A stretch of 64,000 nucleotides of DNA, from contig NZ_MUJY01000067.1 of assembly GCF_002286785.1 (NCBI RefSeq), forward strand, positions 1 through 64,000. The letters run 5' to 3'. The DNA comes from Pseudomonas sp. PIC25 (GTDB taxonomy: Bacteria; Pseudomonadota; Gammaproteobacteria; Pseudomonadales; Pseudomonadaceae). Positions 9,071-17,899 of this stretch are shown piece after piece (the stretch's first letter is position 1; the number at the start of each line of letters is the position of its first letter). The position numbers and the translations under genes were made by a program. The notes beneath the pieces are model-generated. The model was not told the DNA's origin. It was given only the letters and a program-made list of their open reading frames with translations, and did not search any database.

Positions 9071-9682
9071 ATGTCTTCGTCCTCCTCCGCCGCCTATGCC
9101 GCTGCCCGCTGGGCCGAACTCGAACGCCAAGGCGACCTGGCCTGGGACCTGGATGCCATCGGCAACCGCAGCGAAGCGATCGCTTTCCTGATGCGTTTCG
9201 AGAATCGTCTCTGCGTCTATTCCGGTTACGTGGAAAAGCTCTACAGCACCTATAGCTTCGTGGTGCCGGAAGAGGAGCACGGCAGCATCACCATCCTGCC
9301 CGACGAGCAGGCCTGGTACGACACTTTCCATGACATTCCCGCGGAGGCAGTGGAACCCACCGGTGTACACATTCTCCCCGGCGAAACCATGGGACACACC
9401 GGCCTGTACCTGAAGGTGCCTGGCGAACACCCATTGGCAGCTTCCAAGGAGCTGCCCTTCCAGGACGGCCTGAGGCTGCTGATCCAGCGTTACCAGGCGA
9501 AGAACGACTGTTTCCTGCCGGTGCTGATCAAGGGCGACCTGCGTGAATACGAAGACCGCATGCCCTCGCTGCACCTGCACCGGATCAACCCGGCGAAGCT
9601 CGCGCATCTCGCTCCGTTGAGCGTGGATGCGATCAAGGCTGCCATCGCCGATCACCTGATCGGCCTGTTCCGCCAGGGCTGA
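9071..9682 (+). CDS. Conserved hypothetical protein beside mksFEB
   Basis: A 203-residue protein I cannot assign to a family. It has no signal peptide or membrane segment and looks globular and mixed alpha/beta. Features include an N-terminal Ala/Ser helix, an aromatic-rich middle, and a central stretch with IPAEAVEPTGVHILPGE and HTGLYLKVPGEHP. It is divergent from mksF. As I remember, P. aeruginosa also has a hypothetical gene at this place. The upstream sequence has a sigma-54-like promoter, and GTAAGGATTTCCTTAC (9042-9057) forms a small palindrome near the expected transcription start. Function unknown. Confidence 0.75.
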   Translation: MSSSSSAAYAAARWAELERQGDLAWDLDAIGNRSEAIAFLMRFENRLCVYSGYVEKLYSTYSFVVPEEEHGSITILPDEQAWYDTFHDIPAEAVEPTGVHILPGETMGHTGLYLKVPGEHPLAASKELPFQDGLRLLIQRYQAKNDCFLPVLIKGDLREYEDRMPSLHLHRINPAKLAHLAPLSVDAIKAAIADHLIGLFRQG

Positions 9683-9854
9683 GTGTTCCGCCGCTGTGGC
9701 GATGGGTAACAGGTCGCCCAGCGTCCCGATGCAACCGAGAGCGAAGCGCGGCGAATTTCTCGACTATGGGTCGGCCCGGATCGGCGTCCGTCTTTCTATA
9801 GTGCGAACGAGGCCCGCTCGCCGGCGGAGCCGACAATAACAACAGGAATACGCC

Positions 9855-10958
9855 ATGCGCCCGATTCGCCCGTTCGCCCAGCGTGCGCTCGCCTTGTTCT
9901 GCGGCGGTCTCATCAGTTGCTTCGCCCAGGCGGAACTGAAGCCCATGGCCGACAGCGAACTGGCGGAGGTCACCGGCCAGGCGATGATCACCCTGGATGG
10001 CCTGACCTACGGCGGCTTCGAGTACACGAGGGTCAATATCGGCGCCGACATCGACCTGCTCACCAACATCGATGAGCTGCGTCTGGGCAACTACAGCCGG
10101 TCGGGCGCCAACACCGTCTCCAGCCAGCCGGCGGATATCTGGATCGACAACTTCGCGCTCGGGCGGATCGACAACGCCAACTCGTCGGACGCCACCATCG
10201 TGCCGTTCCAGATCCGCGACCCCTACGTCGAGTTCGCTTTCAAGGTGAACGCCCAAGGCGTGCGCGAAGTGGCTGGCATCCGCCTGGGTTTCGGCCGGGC
10301 CCGGGGCGATCTGTCCGGTGACATCCGCTCGCTGACCGGGGTGATGCAGGGGCTCGTGACCGGCTCGGCATCCACGGCGCGCGAGTACTACATGCAGCAG
10401 AACGGCCTGAACAGCCTGACTTGCGCTTTCGATTTCAACTGCCTGGCCCTGAGCCTGGCGGGCGACACCGAAATCTACAGCGAGGTGCAACTGGTGAAGA
10501 GCGGCACCGGCGAAACCACCATCAACGGCCAGCCGATCAACCGTGCGACCGATATCGGCGTGGCCAAGGGCGACTCCTTCCAGACCGACAACGCGCTGCT
10601 GAAAGGCATCCTGCCGCTGATCGCCGCCAACAACGGCGATTGCAAGGCCTCCGGCCTGCCGGCCTGCTTCGCCTTGCTCAACTACAAGAGCATCTTCGTC
10701 GGCGACCGCACCCAGACCGACCTCAACCTCGGCGGTGCCCAGGGTATCTTCTTTTCCCTGCAGAACCAGAACGTGCCCTGGCAGGACCTGGCCGCGGCGA
10801 ACGCCAGGTTTGTCGAAACCCAGTCCGGTGCCTTCGCCAACTTCGCCAAGACCGGGGAGGGCGCGAATGCGATATACCCGTTCATCGTGTCGCTCTACGA
10901 AGCCCTGAACGGCACCGCGCGGGTACCGACCTGCATGGGCCAGGGCAAGGGTTGCTGA
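9855..10958 (+). CDS. Exported protein with ELAEVTGQ motif, cluster member 1
   Basis: A 367-residue protein with a clear signal peptide (residues 1-26, cleavage after CFAQA). Directly after it comes MADSELAEVTGQAMITLDGL, a motif shared in variant form by the next two proteins. The rest is rich in Asn, Asp, Gly and Thr with alternating beta-like segments, and has paired cysteines (LTCAFDFNC, GDCKASGLPAC, PTCMGQGKGC) that could form disulfides in the periplasm or outside the cell. I associate this N-terminal pattern with DUF6160/FilA-type exported proteins, but cannot confirm the family. It is first of three genes (1-base and 11-base gaps), so an operon is likely. Confidence 0.8.
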   Translation: MRPIRPFAQRALALFCGGLISCFAQAELKPMADSELAEVTGQAMITLDGLTYGGFEYTRVNIGADIDLLTNIDELRLGNYSRSGANTVSSQPADIWIDNFALGRIDNANSSDATIVPFQIRDPYVEFAFKVNAQGVREVAGIRLGFGRARGDLSGDIRSLTGVMQGLVTGSASTAREYYMQQNGLNSLTCAFDFNCLALSLAGDTEIYSEVQLVKSGTGETTINGQPINRATDIGVAKGDSFQTDNALLKGILPLIAANNGDCKASGLPACFALLNYKSIFVGDRTQTDLNLGGAQGIFFSLQNQNVPWQDLAAANARFVETQSGAFANFAKTGEGANAIYPFIVSLYEALNGTARVPTCMGQGKGC

Positions 10959-10959
10959 G

Positions 10960-12516
10960 ATGCGTGTAGCCACGGTCGCAGGGTTGGCGCTCTTGGCGCT
11001 GGCGGGGACGGGGCAGGCCATGGAGGCGCTGGACGACCAGGAACTGGGCGAAATCAGCGGCGCCGGGGTGGGCTTCTTTCTGGATAACTTCTACTACGAC
11101 CAGGGCAGTGCCACCGCGCGGGTCACCGGCCTCAAGGACACCCAGGGCAACCCGTTGGCGATCGACTTCGAACGGGCCTACATCAAGGGCGAAGGCAGCC
11201 AGCGCGGCGCCCTGGATACCGAAGCCAGCCTGGGCTCGCCGCTGCATCCGTTCACCCTCGGCGTGGTCAGCGGCGCCAAGGCACCGACCCTGCCGGCGGG
11301 CGGCCAGGCGCTGCAGTTGCGCACGCCGAGCTGGACCGATCCGCTCAACGATACCCATCAGTACGGCCTCTGGTCCTACTACCAAGGCTGCCTGTACGGC
11401 GAGGCTGGCTGTACCGACCCGCAGAAGGCGGTGAACAACATCGATGTCGAGCTGAACAAACTGCAGACCCAGCGCGATCAGTTGCTCGCCCGCTACCAGA
11501 GCGTCGGCTTCCTCACCCTCAAGAGCGGCATCGACCAGGACATGCAGGTGGTCTATCAGCGTCAGGCGCAGGTGGCCACGGAAACCAGCGATGTGCAGAG
11601 CGCCTACGGCACCATGCAGACCCGCTATGCCGCCGCGCCTTCCACGGCCGACCTGTTCTATCCGAAGCCGGCGTTCGGCGAGAAGTACGGCTGCGGCAAC
11701 ATCTGCATCAACAGCGCGGCGCGGGCCTACAACCAGTCGGTGGACGCCTATCAGCAGCAGGTCAGCGAGCTGGCCGCGGCGCAGAAATCTCTGGCCGAGG
11801 CGTGGAATGTCGAGCGCGACGGCTACACGCTGAACCAGCGGTCCACCGACTACGACGAGTTTTCCAACCTCTGCGGGACCCCCTCCCAGCAGCAGCCGAG
11901 TTGTGCAGCCGGGCGGGTCAAGAAGACCCAGGACAACCGCAGCGTGCTGGTCATCGTGGCCACCTCGCTGCAAAACGGTGGCACCCGGGTCAAGGGGCTG
12001 GACATCGGCATCGAAGCCACCTTCACCCTGCCGTCGACCGCCTATAGCGGTGCCGCAAGCGGTGCGACCAAGGGCGCCACTACTACCCGAACCGACTTCT
12101 TTTCCATCAACCTGGAAGGCTTCAGCCTGCACGGCGCCTACCTCAATCTGTGGGGCGACAGCAGCGGCTTGGTGGGTGAGACCAGCCTGCAGATGTACGC
12201 CGACAAGCTGATCATCGGTGGCTGCCGCAATTGCACCGATGCCAACCGCGCCGTGGCGAAGAACCTCTACTTCGACATCAACCTGGGACACGGCACCCTG
12301 CAGCCGCTCAGCCTGGGCGTGCTGTCCGATGGTGAGCTGCGCCTGTCGCTGCCCGGGGTCACCTGGGCCAACCATGAAGCGTTCTACCAGCAGGTGCCGA
12401 AGAGCAACATCAGCATCGGTAACCTGAACATCGGCGGCGTCGACCTGGGCTCGCAAGTGGTGCGCGGGATGCGCGTGGATTATCTGGATGTCCGCACGGT
12501 GAGCCTGCCGCGCTGA
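10960..12516 (+). CDS. Large exported protein with ELGEISGAG motif, cluster member 2
   Basis: A 518-residue protein starting one base after the previous stop, so probably translationally coupled. The signal peptide (residues 1-22, ending GTGQA) is followed by ALDDQELGEISGAGVGFFLD, a diverged form of the cluster motif. Residues of about 155-300 are helical and Gln/Lys/Ala-rich and may form a coiled coil; the flanks look beta-rich. Cysteines occur in close pairs (GCLYGEAGC, YGCGNIC, GCRNC), as expected for an exported disulfide-bonded protein. There is no obvious membrane anchor or enzyme motif. It may be a structural surface or adhesin-like component; that is a guess from composition. Confidence 0.78.
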   Translation: MRVATVAGLALLALAGTGQAMEALDDQELGEISGAGVGFFLDNFYYDQGSATARVTGLKDTQGNPLAIDFERAYIKGEGSQRGALDTEASLGSPLHPFTLGVVSGAKAPTLPAGGQALQLRTPSWTDPLNDTHQYGLWSYYQGCLYGEAGCTDPQKAVNNIDVELNKLQTQRDQLLARYQSVGFLTLKSGIDQDMQVVYQRQAQVATETSDVQSAYGTMQTRYAAAPSTADLFYPKPAFGEKYGCGNICINSAARAYNQSVDAYQQQVSELAAAQKSLAEAWNVERDGYTLNQRSTDYDEFSNLCGTPSQQQPSCAAGRVKKTQDNRSVLVIVATSLQNGGTRVKGLDIGIEATFTLPSTAYSGAASGATKGATTTRTDFFSINLEGFSLHGAYLNLWGDSSGLVGETSLQMYADKLIIGGCRNCTDANRAVAKNLYFDINLGHGTLQPLSLGVLSDGELRLSLPGVTWANHEAFYQQVPKSNISIGNLNIGGVDLGSQVVRGMRVDYLDVRTVSLPR

Positions 12517-12527
12517 GGAGTCTCGAA

Positions 12528-13031
12528 ATGAAAATGTCAGCGTTGTTGCCGTTGTTCCTGCTCGCCGGTGCCGCCCTGGCGCAGGCCGAGCTACGATCGC
12601 TCGACGAGAGTGAGCTGCAGGATGTGACCGGCCAGGACGGCATCAGCCTCAGCGCCAACCTGACCTTCGCGCCCAACCCGGCGCTGACCCGCTGCGCCGG
12701 TGGTTGCGGTGCCCGGGTGGCGATCAAGCCGGGCCACAGCGACGGTTTCATCGTCGTCGACAACATCCTCGGCACCTTCAGCTTCGAGGGGCTGAAGCTG
12801 GATATCGTGACCATCGACAGCGGTTTCGCCGGCGAAGGTGCACAATTCAACGGCCAGGCCCTGCGCCTGGAACTGACCGAGGCCCGCTTCGAAAACGCCC
12901 GCTTCACCCTCGGCAGCTCGAACCAGGCGCGCGGCGACCAAGCGGGGTTCCGCCAGACCGATCTGCTGACCTACAGCACCCACGGCGAGGTGCGCCTGCA
13001 CGGCAACCTGTATTTCTTCGCCGCACCCTGA
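12528..13031 (+). CDS. Exported protein with ELQDVTGQDGI motif, cluster member 3
   Basis: A 167-residue protein with a signal peptide (residues 1-21, ending ALAQA) and then LDESELQDVTGQDGISLSAN, the clearest copy of the cluster motif. The remaining 120 residues look beta-rich (NILGTFSFEGLKLDIVTIDS), with one CAGGC cysteine pair. It follows member 2 by 11 bases, with a good GAGGAG ribosome site before the ATG. Its small size suggests it is the core fold that members 1 and 2 elaborate. Function unknown. Confidence 0.78.
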   Translation: MKMSALLPLFLLAGAALAQAELRSLDESELQDVTGQDGISLSANLTFAPNPALTRCAGGCGARVAIKPGHSDGFIVVDNILGTFSFEGLKLDIVTIDSGFAGEGAQFNGQALRLELTEARFENARFTLGSSNQARGDQAGFRQTDLLTYSTHGEVRLHGNLYFFAAP

Positions 13032-13188
13032 GCCTATCTCCGGCCCCGCGTCGCACCGTCCGGTAGCGACGGCCTTTCCGCCCGCCGCGTTTCCAGCCAC
13101 AATTCCGCTATTGAGTGCCATCGTCACGAGCGATGGCGCCGGCAGCCCGAGCCCATCTGCCCGCAAGGCGGGGCCATGAGGAGAACCC

Positions 13189-14736
13189 ATGAGCAACAAC
13201 GATCGCGTCATCATCTTTGACACCACCCTGCGCGACGGCGAACAAAGCCCCGGCGCCTCCATGACCAAGGAAGAAAAGCTGCGCATCGCCAAGGCGCTGG
13301 AGCGGCTGCAGGTGGACGTGATCGAAGCCGGTTTCGCCATCGCCAGCCCCGGTGACTTCGAAGCGGTCAAGGCAATTGCCGACACCATCAAGGACAGCAC
13401 CGTTTGCAGCCTGTCGCGTGCGGTGGACGCCGACATCGACCGCGCCGCCGAGGCGCTGGCCGGGGCCAATTCCGGGCGCATCCATACCTTCATCGCCACC
13501 AGCCCGATCCACATGCAGTACAAGCTGCGCATGCAGCCGGAACAGGTGGTGGCCCAGGCCGTCCATGCGGTCAAGCGGGCGCGCAACCTGTGTGCCGACG
13601 TCGAGTTCTCCTGCGAAGACGCCGGCCGTTCCGACCTGGATTTCCTCTGCCGCATCATCGAGGCGGCCATCGACGCCGGGGCGAGCACCATCAACATCCC
13701 GGATACCGTCGGCTACGCCATTCCGCACCAGTACGCCGAGACCATCCGCCAACTGATGCACCGTATCCCCAACGCCGACAAGGCGGTGTTCTCGGTGCAC
13801 TGCCACAACGACCTCGGCCTGGCCGTAGCCAACTCCCTGGCGGCGGTGGTGGCCGGGGCGCGACAGGTGGAGTGCACGATCAACGGGCTCGGCGAGCGCG
13901 CCGGCAACGCCGCGCTGGAAGAGATCGTCATGGCCATCAAGACCCGCCAGGACCTGCTCGGCGTCTACACCAACATCGACACCCCGCACATTCTCAGCAC
14001 CTCGCGGATGGTCTCCGGCATCACCGGTTTCCCGGTGCAGCCGAACAAGGCCATCGTCGGCGCCAACGCTTTCGCCCACGAGTCGGGCATCCACCAGGAC
14101 GGCGTGCTCAAGCACCGCGAGACCTACGAGATCATGTCCGCCCAGTCGGTCGGTTGGCATACCAACAAGATGGTGCTGGGCAAGCACTCCGGGCGTAACG
14201 CCTTCCGTACCCGCCTCGAAGAGCTGGGCATCGCCCTCGGCGGCGAGGCCGAGCTGAACGCCGCCTTCGCCCGCTTCAAGGAACTGGCCGACAAGAAGCA
14301 CGAAATCTTCGACGAAGACCTGCAGGCGCTGGTTTCCGACACCCTGGCCGAGGAAGCGCCGGAGCACTTCAAGCTGGTCTACCTGGAGGTCGCCTCCAAG
14401 ACCGGAGAAGTGCCCGAGGCGAAGATCGTGGTCAGCGTCGCCGGCAGCGAACAGCAGGGCACCGCCCAGGGGTCCGGCCCGGTGGACGCTACCTTCAAGG
14501 CCATCGAGTCCATTGCCGATTCCGACGCCAACCTGCAGCTCTACTCGGTCAACGCCATCACCCAGGGCACCGACTCCCAGGGCGAGGTCACGGTGCGCCT
14601 GGAGAAGGGCGGTCGCATCGTCAATGGCAACGGTGCCGACACCGACATCCTAGTCGCCTCGGCCAAGGCCTACATCAACGCGCTGAACCTGATGCAGGCC
14701 GGTCAGAAGGCGCACCCGCAGGTGGCTGACGTTTGA
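13189..14736 (+). CDS. leuA: 2-isopropylmalate synthase, E. coli-type
   Basis: A 515-residue enzyme joining acetyl-CoA to 2-oxoisovalerate, the first committed step of leucine synthesis. It has the DRE-TIM catalytic barrel: [12 protein letters not shown] at residues 11-22 and [13 protein letters not shown] for the metal-binding HxH region. The C-terminal regulatory domain where leucine binds is complete (residues of about 390-500, ending in [20 protein letters not shown]). The length is that of E. coli LeuA; the main P. aeruginosa LeuA is, as I recall, about 556 residues, so this may be a second isozyme. A GAGGAG ribosome site precedes the ATG. I see no leucine-rich leader peptide upstream. 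The stop overlaps the next start. Confidence 0.93.
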   Translation: MSNNDRVIIFDTTLRDGEQSPGASMTKEEKLRIAKALERLQVDVIEAGFAIASPGDFEAVKAIADTIKDSTVCSLSRAVDADIDRAAEALAGANSGRIHTFIATSPIHMQYKLRMQPEQVVAQAVHAVKRARNLCADVEFSCEDAGRSDLDFLCRIIEAAIDAGASTINIPDTVGYAIPHQYAETIRQLMHRIPNADKAVFSVHCHNDLGLAVANSLAAVVAGARQVECTINGLGERAGNAALEEIVMAIKTRQDLLGVYTNIDTPHILSTSRMVSGITGFPVQPNKAIVGANAFAHESGIHQDGVLKHRETYEIMSAQSVGWHTNKMVLGKHSGRNAFRTRLEELGIALGGEAELNAAFARFKELADKKHEIFDEDLQALVSDTLAEEAPEHFKLVYLEVASKTGEVPEAKIVVSVAGSEQQGTAQGSGPVDATFKAIESIADSDANLQLYSVNAITQGTDSQGEVTVRLEKGGRIVNGNGADTDILVASAKAYINALNLMQAGQKAHPQVADV

Positions 14737-15521
14737 TTACCGAGCTTCGCCGTCGCGCCTATCTGGGCGCCATGCAGGTGGTCAGTTGGCTGCCGCGCAG
14801 CGAGCTGCCGTTCGCCGCGCCGTCGCGCCCCGAGCTGTTCGAGCCGCCGGCGCCCGAGCCGGAGATCGCTGCCGCCCCGGTCGTGGAGATACCGACCAGT
14901 GCGCCAGTTGCGTCAACTCCGGCCGAGCGGCCGAAGATCGAGGTTCCCCGGCCCGCCGTCCAGCCGCGTGGCGAAGCGAAACCGGTGGCGACCGACGAGC
15001 CCGTCCCGGCAGAGGATATCCGGCCCGCGGCCGCGCCGCCCCCGCGTTTCGCGCTGCAATTGCTGCGTGCCGGCGATTGCCTGCTGCTGGTGGAACTGCC
15101 GAACGGCGAGAGCTTCCAGAGCCGCGATCCGGCCTACCTGCTGCTCAAGGACCTGCTGCGTGCCGCTGGCCTGCCGGACAGTCCGCGCCTGATCGGCGAG
15201 CCGGTGCGCTGGCCGCTGCTGGTGCGCGGCAACCTTGACCAGGGCCCGGATGCCGCGCGCGACTTTCTCCAGGGTTTCGTCGCTGCGCGGATGGACGAAG
15301 GCGAACCGTGCGCCTGCCTATGGTTGGTCGGCCTGCCGGCTGTGCGCTTCGCCGGCGAGGCGGACAGCGAGGCGTTCAATCGGGAACTGCGGATCGAAGG
15401 GCTCGGCGCCGCCTGGGCCTTGCCGGGCCTGGAAACGCTGATGGAAGAACCGGCCCGCAAGGCCGAACTCTGGCAGGCCATGCGTCGGGTGCGTCAACGT
15501 TGGATGAGTCGTAGCGAATGA
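14733..15521 (+). CDS. Proline-rich conserved hypothetical protein
   Basis: A 262-residue protein with a TTG start overlapping the leuA stop (TTGA) and a good AGGTGG ribosome site seven bases upstream; an in-frame ATG at 14772 is the alternative. Residues of about 27-105 are a Pro/Ala/Glu-rich linker ([16 protein letters not shown] and similar) like those in TonB-type proteins. Residues 105-262 form a compact domain ([19 protein letters not shown]). No membrane helix is convincing. It sits directly before rimI, as does a hypothetical gene in P. aeruginosa. Function unknown; coupling to rimI suggests stable co-expression. Confidence 0.7.
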   Translation: MITELRRRAYLGAMQVVSWLPRSELPFAAPSRPELFEPPAPEPEIAAAPVVEIPTSAPVASTPAERPKIEVPRPAVQPRGEAKPVATDEPVPAEDIRPAAAPPPRFALQLLRAGDCLLLVELPNGESFQSRDPAYLLLKDLLRAAGLPDSPRLIGEPVRWPLLVRGNLDQGPDAARDFLQGFVAARMDEGEPCACLWLVGLPAVRFAGEADSEAFNRELRIEGLGAAWALPGLETLMEEPARKAELWQAMRRVRQRWMSRSE

Positions 15522-15970
15522 GTGATGCGTTGTCGTTCCGCCCAATGAGCGAGGCGGATCTCGAAGCTGTGTTGAAAATCGAATATGCCGCCTTCAGTCA
15601 TCCCTGGACCCGGGGCATCTTCCTCGACAGCCTGAAAAGCTACGACTGCTGGCTGATGTTCGAAGGCAGCCAACAGGTCGGCCACGGGGTGATCCAGGTG
15701 GTGGCCGGCGAAGCCCATCTGCTCAACATCACGGTCAAGCCGGAGAGCCAGGGACGCGGACTCGGCCTGCGCCTGCTGGAGCACCTGATGCGCCGCGCCC
15801 GCGAACTCCAGGCAGGAGAGTGCTTCCTCGAAGTGCGTGCCAGCAACCAGCCGGCCTACCGCCTCTACGAACGCTACGGGTTCAACGAAATCGGCCGCCG
15901 CCGCGATTACTACCCGGCGGTCGGTGGGCGGGAAGATGCCCTGGTCATGGCCTGTACGCTGATCGAGTGA
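15518..15970 (+). CDS. rimI: Ribosomal protein S18 alanine N-acetyltransferase
   Basis: A 150-residue GNAT acetyltransferase. RimI acetylates the N-terminal alanine of ribosomal protein S18 using acetyl-CoA. The acetyl-CoA pyrophosphate loop is visible as SQGRGLGLRLLEHLM, preceded by the beta-4 strand LLNITVKP and followed by ECFLEVRASNQPAYRLYERYGF, typical of RimI. The expected length is about 150. The start overlaps the upstream stop (ATGA), and the gene converges with a membrane-protein gene two bases beyond its stop. Confidence 0.92.
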   Translation: MSDALSFRPMSEADLEAVLKIEYAAFSHPWTRGIFLDSLKSYDCWLMFEGSQQVGHGVIQVVAGEAHLLNITVKPESQGRGLGLRLLEHLMRRARELQAGECFLEVRASNQPAYRLYERYGFNEIGRRRDYYPAVGGREDALVMACTLIE

Positions 15971-15972
15971 CG

Positions 15973-16635
15973 TCAGGCCTCGGCCGGCCGGCTTTCCATC
16001 AGCATGTACAGGCGAAACAGGACCACGTTGGCGAACAACTGTAGGAAGCCATTGAAGCTGTCCAGCAGAACGGCGGCGAGGGTTTCCGGCTCCTCGCCGA
16101 GCTGGCGGTAGCTCCACCAGTCGAACAGCCAGAGCGGCAGCATCACCGCCATCACGCAACCGAGCACCAGCCAGAAGCGGCGCCCGGCAGTCAGACGGAA
16201 GCTTTCCCGGATGGCCGCCAGCGGCGTCATCCCGCGCAGCACCACGAGAATCTCGCCGAACGCCAGGCGGATCATCAACCACAGGCCCGGCAGCAGGAAC
16301 AGCGAGGCGCCGAGCATGATCAGCAGCGTACTCAGCCCGACCAGTACCGCAAGCGTCGGCCACAGGCGCAGGCTCATCGCCAGGAGGTTGGCGCTGTGCG
16401 GCCTGTGGCCCTGGCTGCGGGCATCGAGGAAGAGAATCAGCGCACCCGTGTAGAGCGGATAGAAGAGCAGGCTGGCGAGCACTTCGTAGACCCGCGCCCG
16501 CTCTTCGCCGGTACCGCCGATCATCAACTGCGCCAGGCTTTCGAGCAGGATCAGGGGCAGGCAGAAGGAGGCGATGGCGACCAGGTTACGGCTGAAGAAA
16601 AACCAGGAGTCGCGCAGGATGTTCAGAGGATTCAT
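15973..16635 (-). CDS. YciC-like integral membrane protein
   Basis: A 220-residue protein with about five or six hydrophobic segments and short polar loops. It begins MNPLNILRDSWFFFSRNL, like YciC-family proteins, and has a LLPGLWLMIRLAF segment followed by GMTPLAAIRESFRLTAGRRFW, a loop pattern usual in that family. Its biochemical role is not established. It is separated from the YbaK-like gene upstream by about 33 bases on the same strand, so the three minus-strand genes 17744-15973 may be co-transcribed. Confidence 0.75.
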   Translation of the reverse strand: MNPLNILRDSWFFFSRNLVAIASFCLPLILLESLAQLMIGGTGEERARVYEVLASLLFYPLYTGALILFLDARSQGHRPHSANLLAMSLRLWPTLAVLVGLSTLLIMLGASLFLLPGLWLMIRLAFGEILVVLRGMTPLAAIRESFRLTAGRRFWLVLGCVMAVMLPLWLFDWWSYRQLGEEPETLAAVLLDSFNGFLQLFANVVLFRLYMLMESRPAEA

Positions 16636-16668
16636 CGGCAGATCGCAGGCAAAAAGCAGGGCGCCACT

Positions 16669-17190
16669 TTAACGGATGGCGGCATGGGCTCCAATCGTCG
16701 GCACGCACGAGCGGTAGTGCAGAACCCGATTGGGCAGGCTCGGCAGCAGGCGCGACAGCTCGGCCGTGGGCACCTCCAGGGTGCGCTCGGGTGGCCCCGG
16801 CGAATAAAGCAGGTAATCGTGATCGAGAATCGCCCGGTCGAACACCAGCGCGATGTCCGCCGCATGGCCGAACGGGCAGGCACATTGCGGCACGCAGCCG
16901 GTCAGTGCCGTCAGCTCGTCATCGCTGGCAACCGAAGGTCGTGCATCGAGCAGTGCTTTCAGTTGGGGCCAGTCGGCGCGTGCCTCTTCCAGGGTGACCA
17001 GCATCGCGTATCCGCCGCTCTTCAGGCGCAGGAACAGGCTCTTGCTCTCCACCCCGCGCAGCCCGAAACGCTGGCGCACGGCGTGTGCGGTGGGATAGTC
17101 GAGCACCGCTTCGTGCTCCACCTCGCGGAAGGGGACCCGGTGCTCCGTGAGCAGCGCCAGGTTGCGTGCGTGCAAGGCGGCGAGGCTCAT
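16669..17190 (-). CDS. YbaK/ProX-type aminoacyl-tRNA deacylase
   Basis: A 173-residue protein of the YbaK/EbsC/ProX fold. These enzymes hydrolyse mischarged tRNAs such as Cys- or Ala-tRNA(Pro). Recognisable parts are the N-terminal HAVLDYPTAHAVRQ-like segment, the KSLFLRLKSGGYAM strand carrying the conserved Lys, and the CACPFGH loop near residue 105. Which mischarged tRNA it edits cannot be told from sequence alone. The start overlaps the stop of the isochorismatase-like gene by four bases. Confidence 0.85.
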   Translation of the reverse strand: MSLAALHARNLALLTEHRVPFREVEHEAVLDYPTAHAVRQRFGLRGVESKSLFLRLKSGGYAMLVTLEEARADWPQLKALLDARPSVASDDELTALTGCVPQCACPFGHAADIALVFDRAILDHDYLLYSPGPPERTLEVPTAELSRLLPSLPNRVLHYRSCVPTIGAHAAIR

Positions 17191-17744
17191 TGCGGCAACA
17201 TCCCGAGCAGGGTGTCGCTGTCCAGCACCTTGGCGTATTCGCCGTGAAGGTTGGCCATGGCCATCGCATGCACTTCTTCGGCACGGCGTGGCGTACCGGC
17301 GAAATCCGTCTTGGCGTAGGTGAAGCAGGCATCCTCCGCCACCAGCGTGCGAAAGCCGAGGTTGCCGGCGGTCCGGGCGCTGTTTTCCACCGAGTTCTCG
17401 CTGGCCACGCCGACGAGGGCGACGGATTCGATCCCGCGCACCCGCAGCCAGCGCTCCAGACTGCTGTGGAGGAAGGCGTCGGTGGTGTTTTTCTCGAATA
17501 CAGCTTCGTGGGGCCGCGGCGCCAGCGGCGGATGAAACTCCACGCCGGGCTGGCCCGGCGCGAACACCGACCCGGCCTCGCGGGAAATATGGCGGATGTG
17601 CACCACGGGCCAGCCGGCACTACGCCAGGCAGCGAGCAGCACGGCGATACGCTCGGCGGCCTGCGGGTTGTTGCGGCTGCGCTCCGGCAATTGCTGGATG
17701 CCGCGCTGCATGTCGATGACGATCAGGGCGATGAGGTAGTGCAT
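17187..17744 (-). CDS. Isochorismatase-like hydrolase with Ser at the usual Cys position
   Basis: A 185-residue protein of the isochorismatase-like cysteine hydrolase fold. The first catalytic Asp is seen in LIALIVIDMQRG, and the Lys may be that of EKNTTDAF. In active members the nucleophile is Cys in a G-V-x-T-x-x-C-V motif; here the matching stretch is GVASENSVENSARTAGNLGF, with Ser. I recall a subgroup of proteins with this NSVE form, so it is probably a fixed variant rather than recent decay. I chose the ATG at 17744 because GGAG stands six bases upstream; four codons earlier is another ATG. Substrate unknown. Confidence 0.82.
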   Translation of the reverse strand: MHYLIALIVIDMQRGIQQLPERSRNNPQAAERIAVLLAAWRSAGWPVVHIRHISREAGSVFAPGQPGVEFHPPLAPRPHEAVFEKNTTDAFLHSSLERWLRVRGIESVALVGVASENSVENSARTAGNLGFRTLVAEDACFTYAKTDFAGTPRRAEEVHAMAMANLHGEYAKVLDSDTLLGMLPQ

Positions 17745-17757
17745 TGATATCTCCATA

Positions 17758-17899
17758 AGAGCCTGTTCAAAGGCTGCTGCGCGTCGGCCCTACTGCGTTG
17801 AAAACAACCTCGGAGTGCTCATTTACAGCTCGTAAACTCCGCATCCTCGCCTGTTTTCGCCTTGCATGGCTCTAGCTCGCGAGCCTTTGAACAGGCTCT
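17758..17899. repeat. MITE-like element, 142 bp, with 18-bp terminal inverted repeats
   Basis: AGAGCCTGTTCAAAGGCT (17758-17775) is the exact reverse complement of AGCCTTTGAACAGGCTCT (17882-17899). TAA stands at each boundary (17756-17758 and 17899-17901) and may be a target duplication. The interior has no ORF. I recall similar sequences (GTAAACTCCGC...GTTTTCGCCTTGCATGGC) scattered in Pseudomonas genomes. It lies between the isochorismatase-like gene promoter region and the NYN gene. Confidence 0.75.

Noticed and set aside
13032-13188. Leucine attenuator or T-box-like leader before leuA
   Set aside because: I found no short ORF with Leu codon runs and no terminator/antiterminator pair in the 157 bases upstream.
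10882-14367. Minus-strand open frames of 524 and 419 codons
   Set aside because: Antisense to the exported-protein gene and leuA; no ribosome sites or domains.
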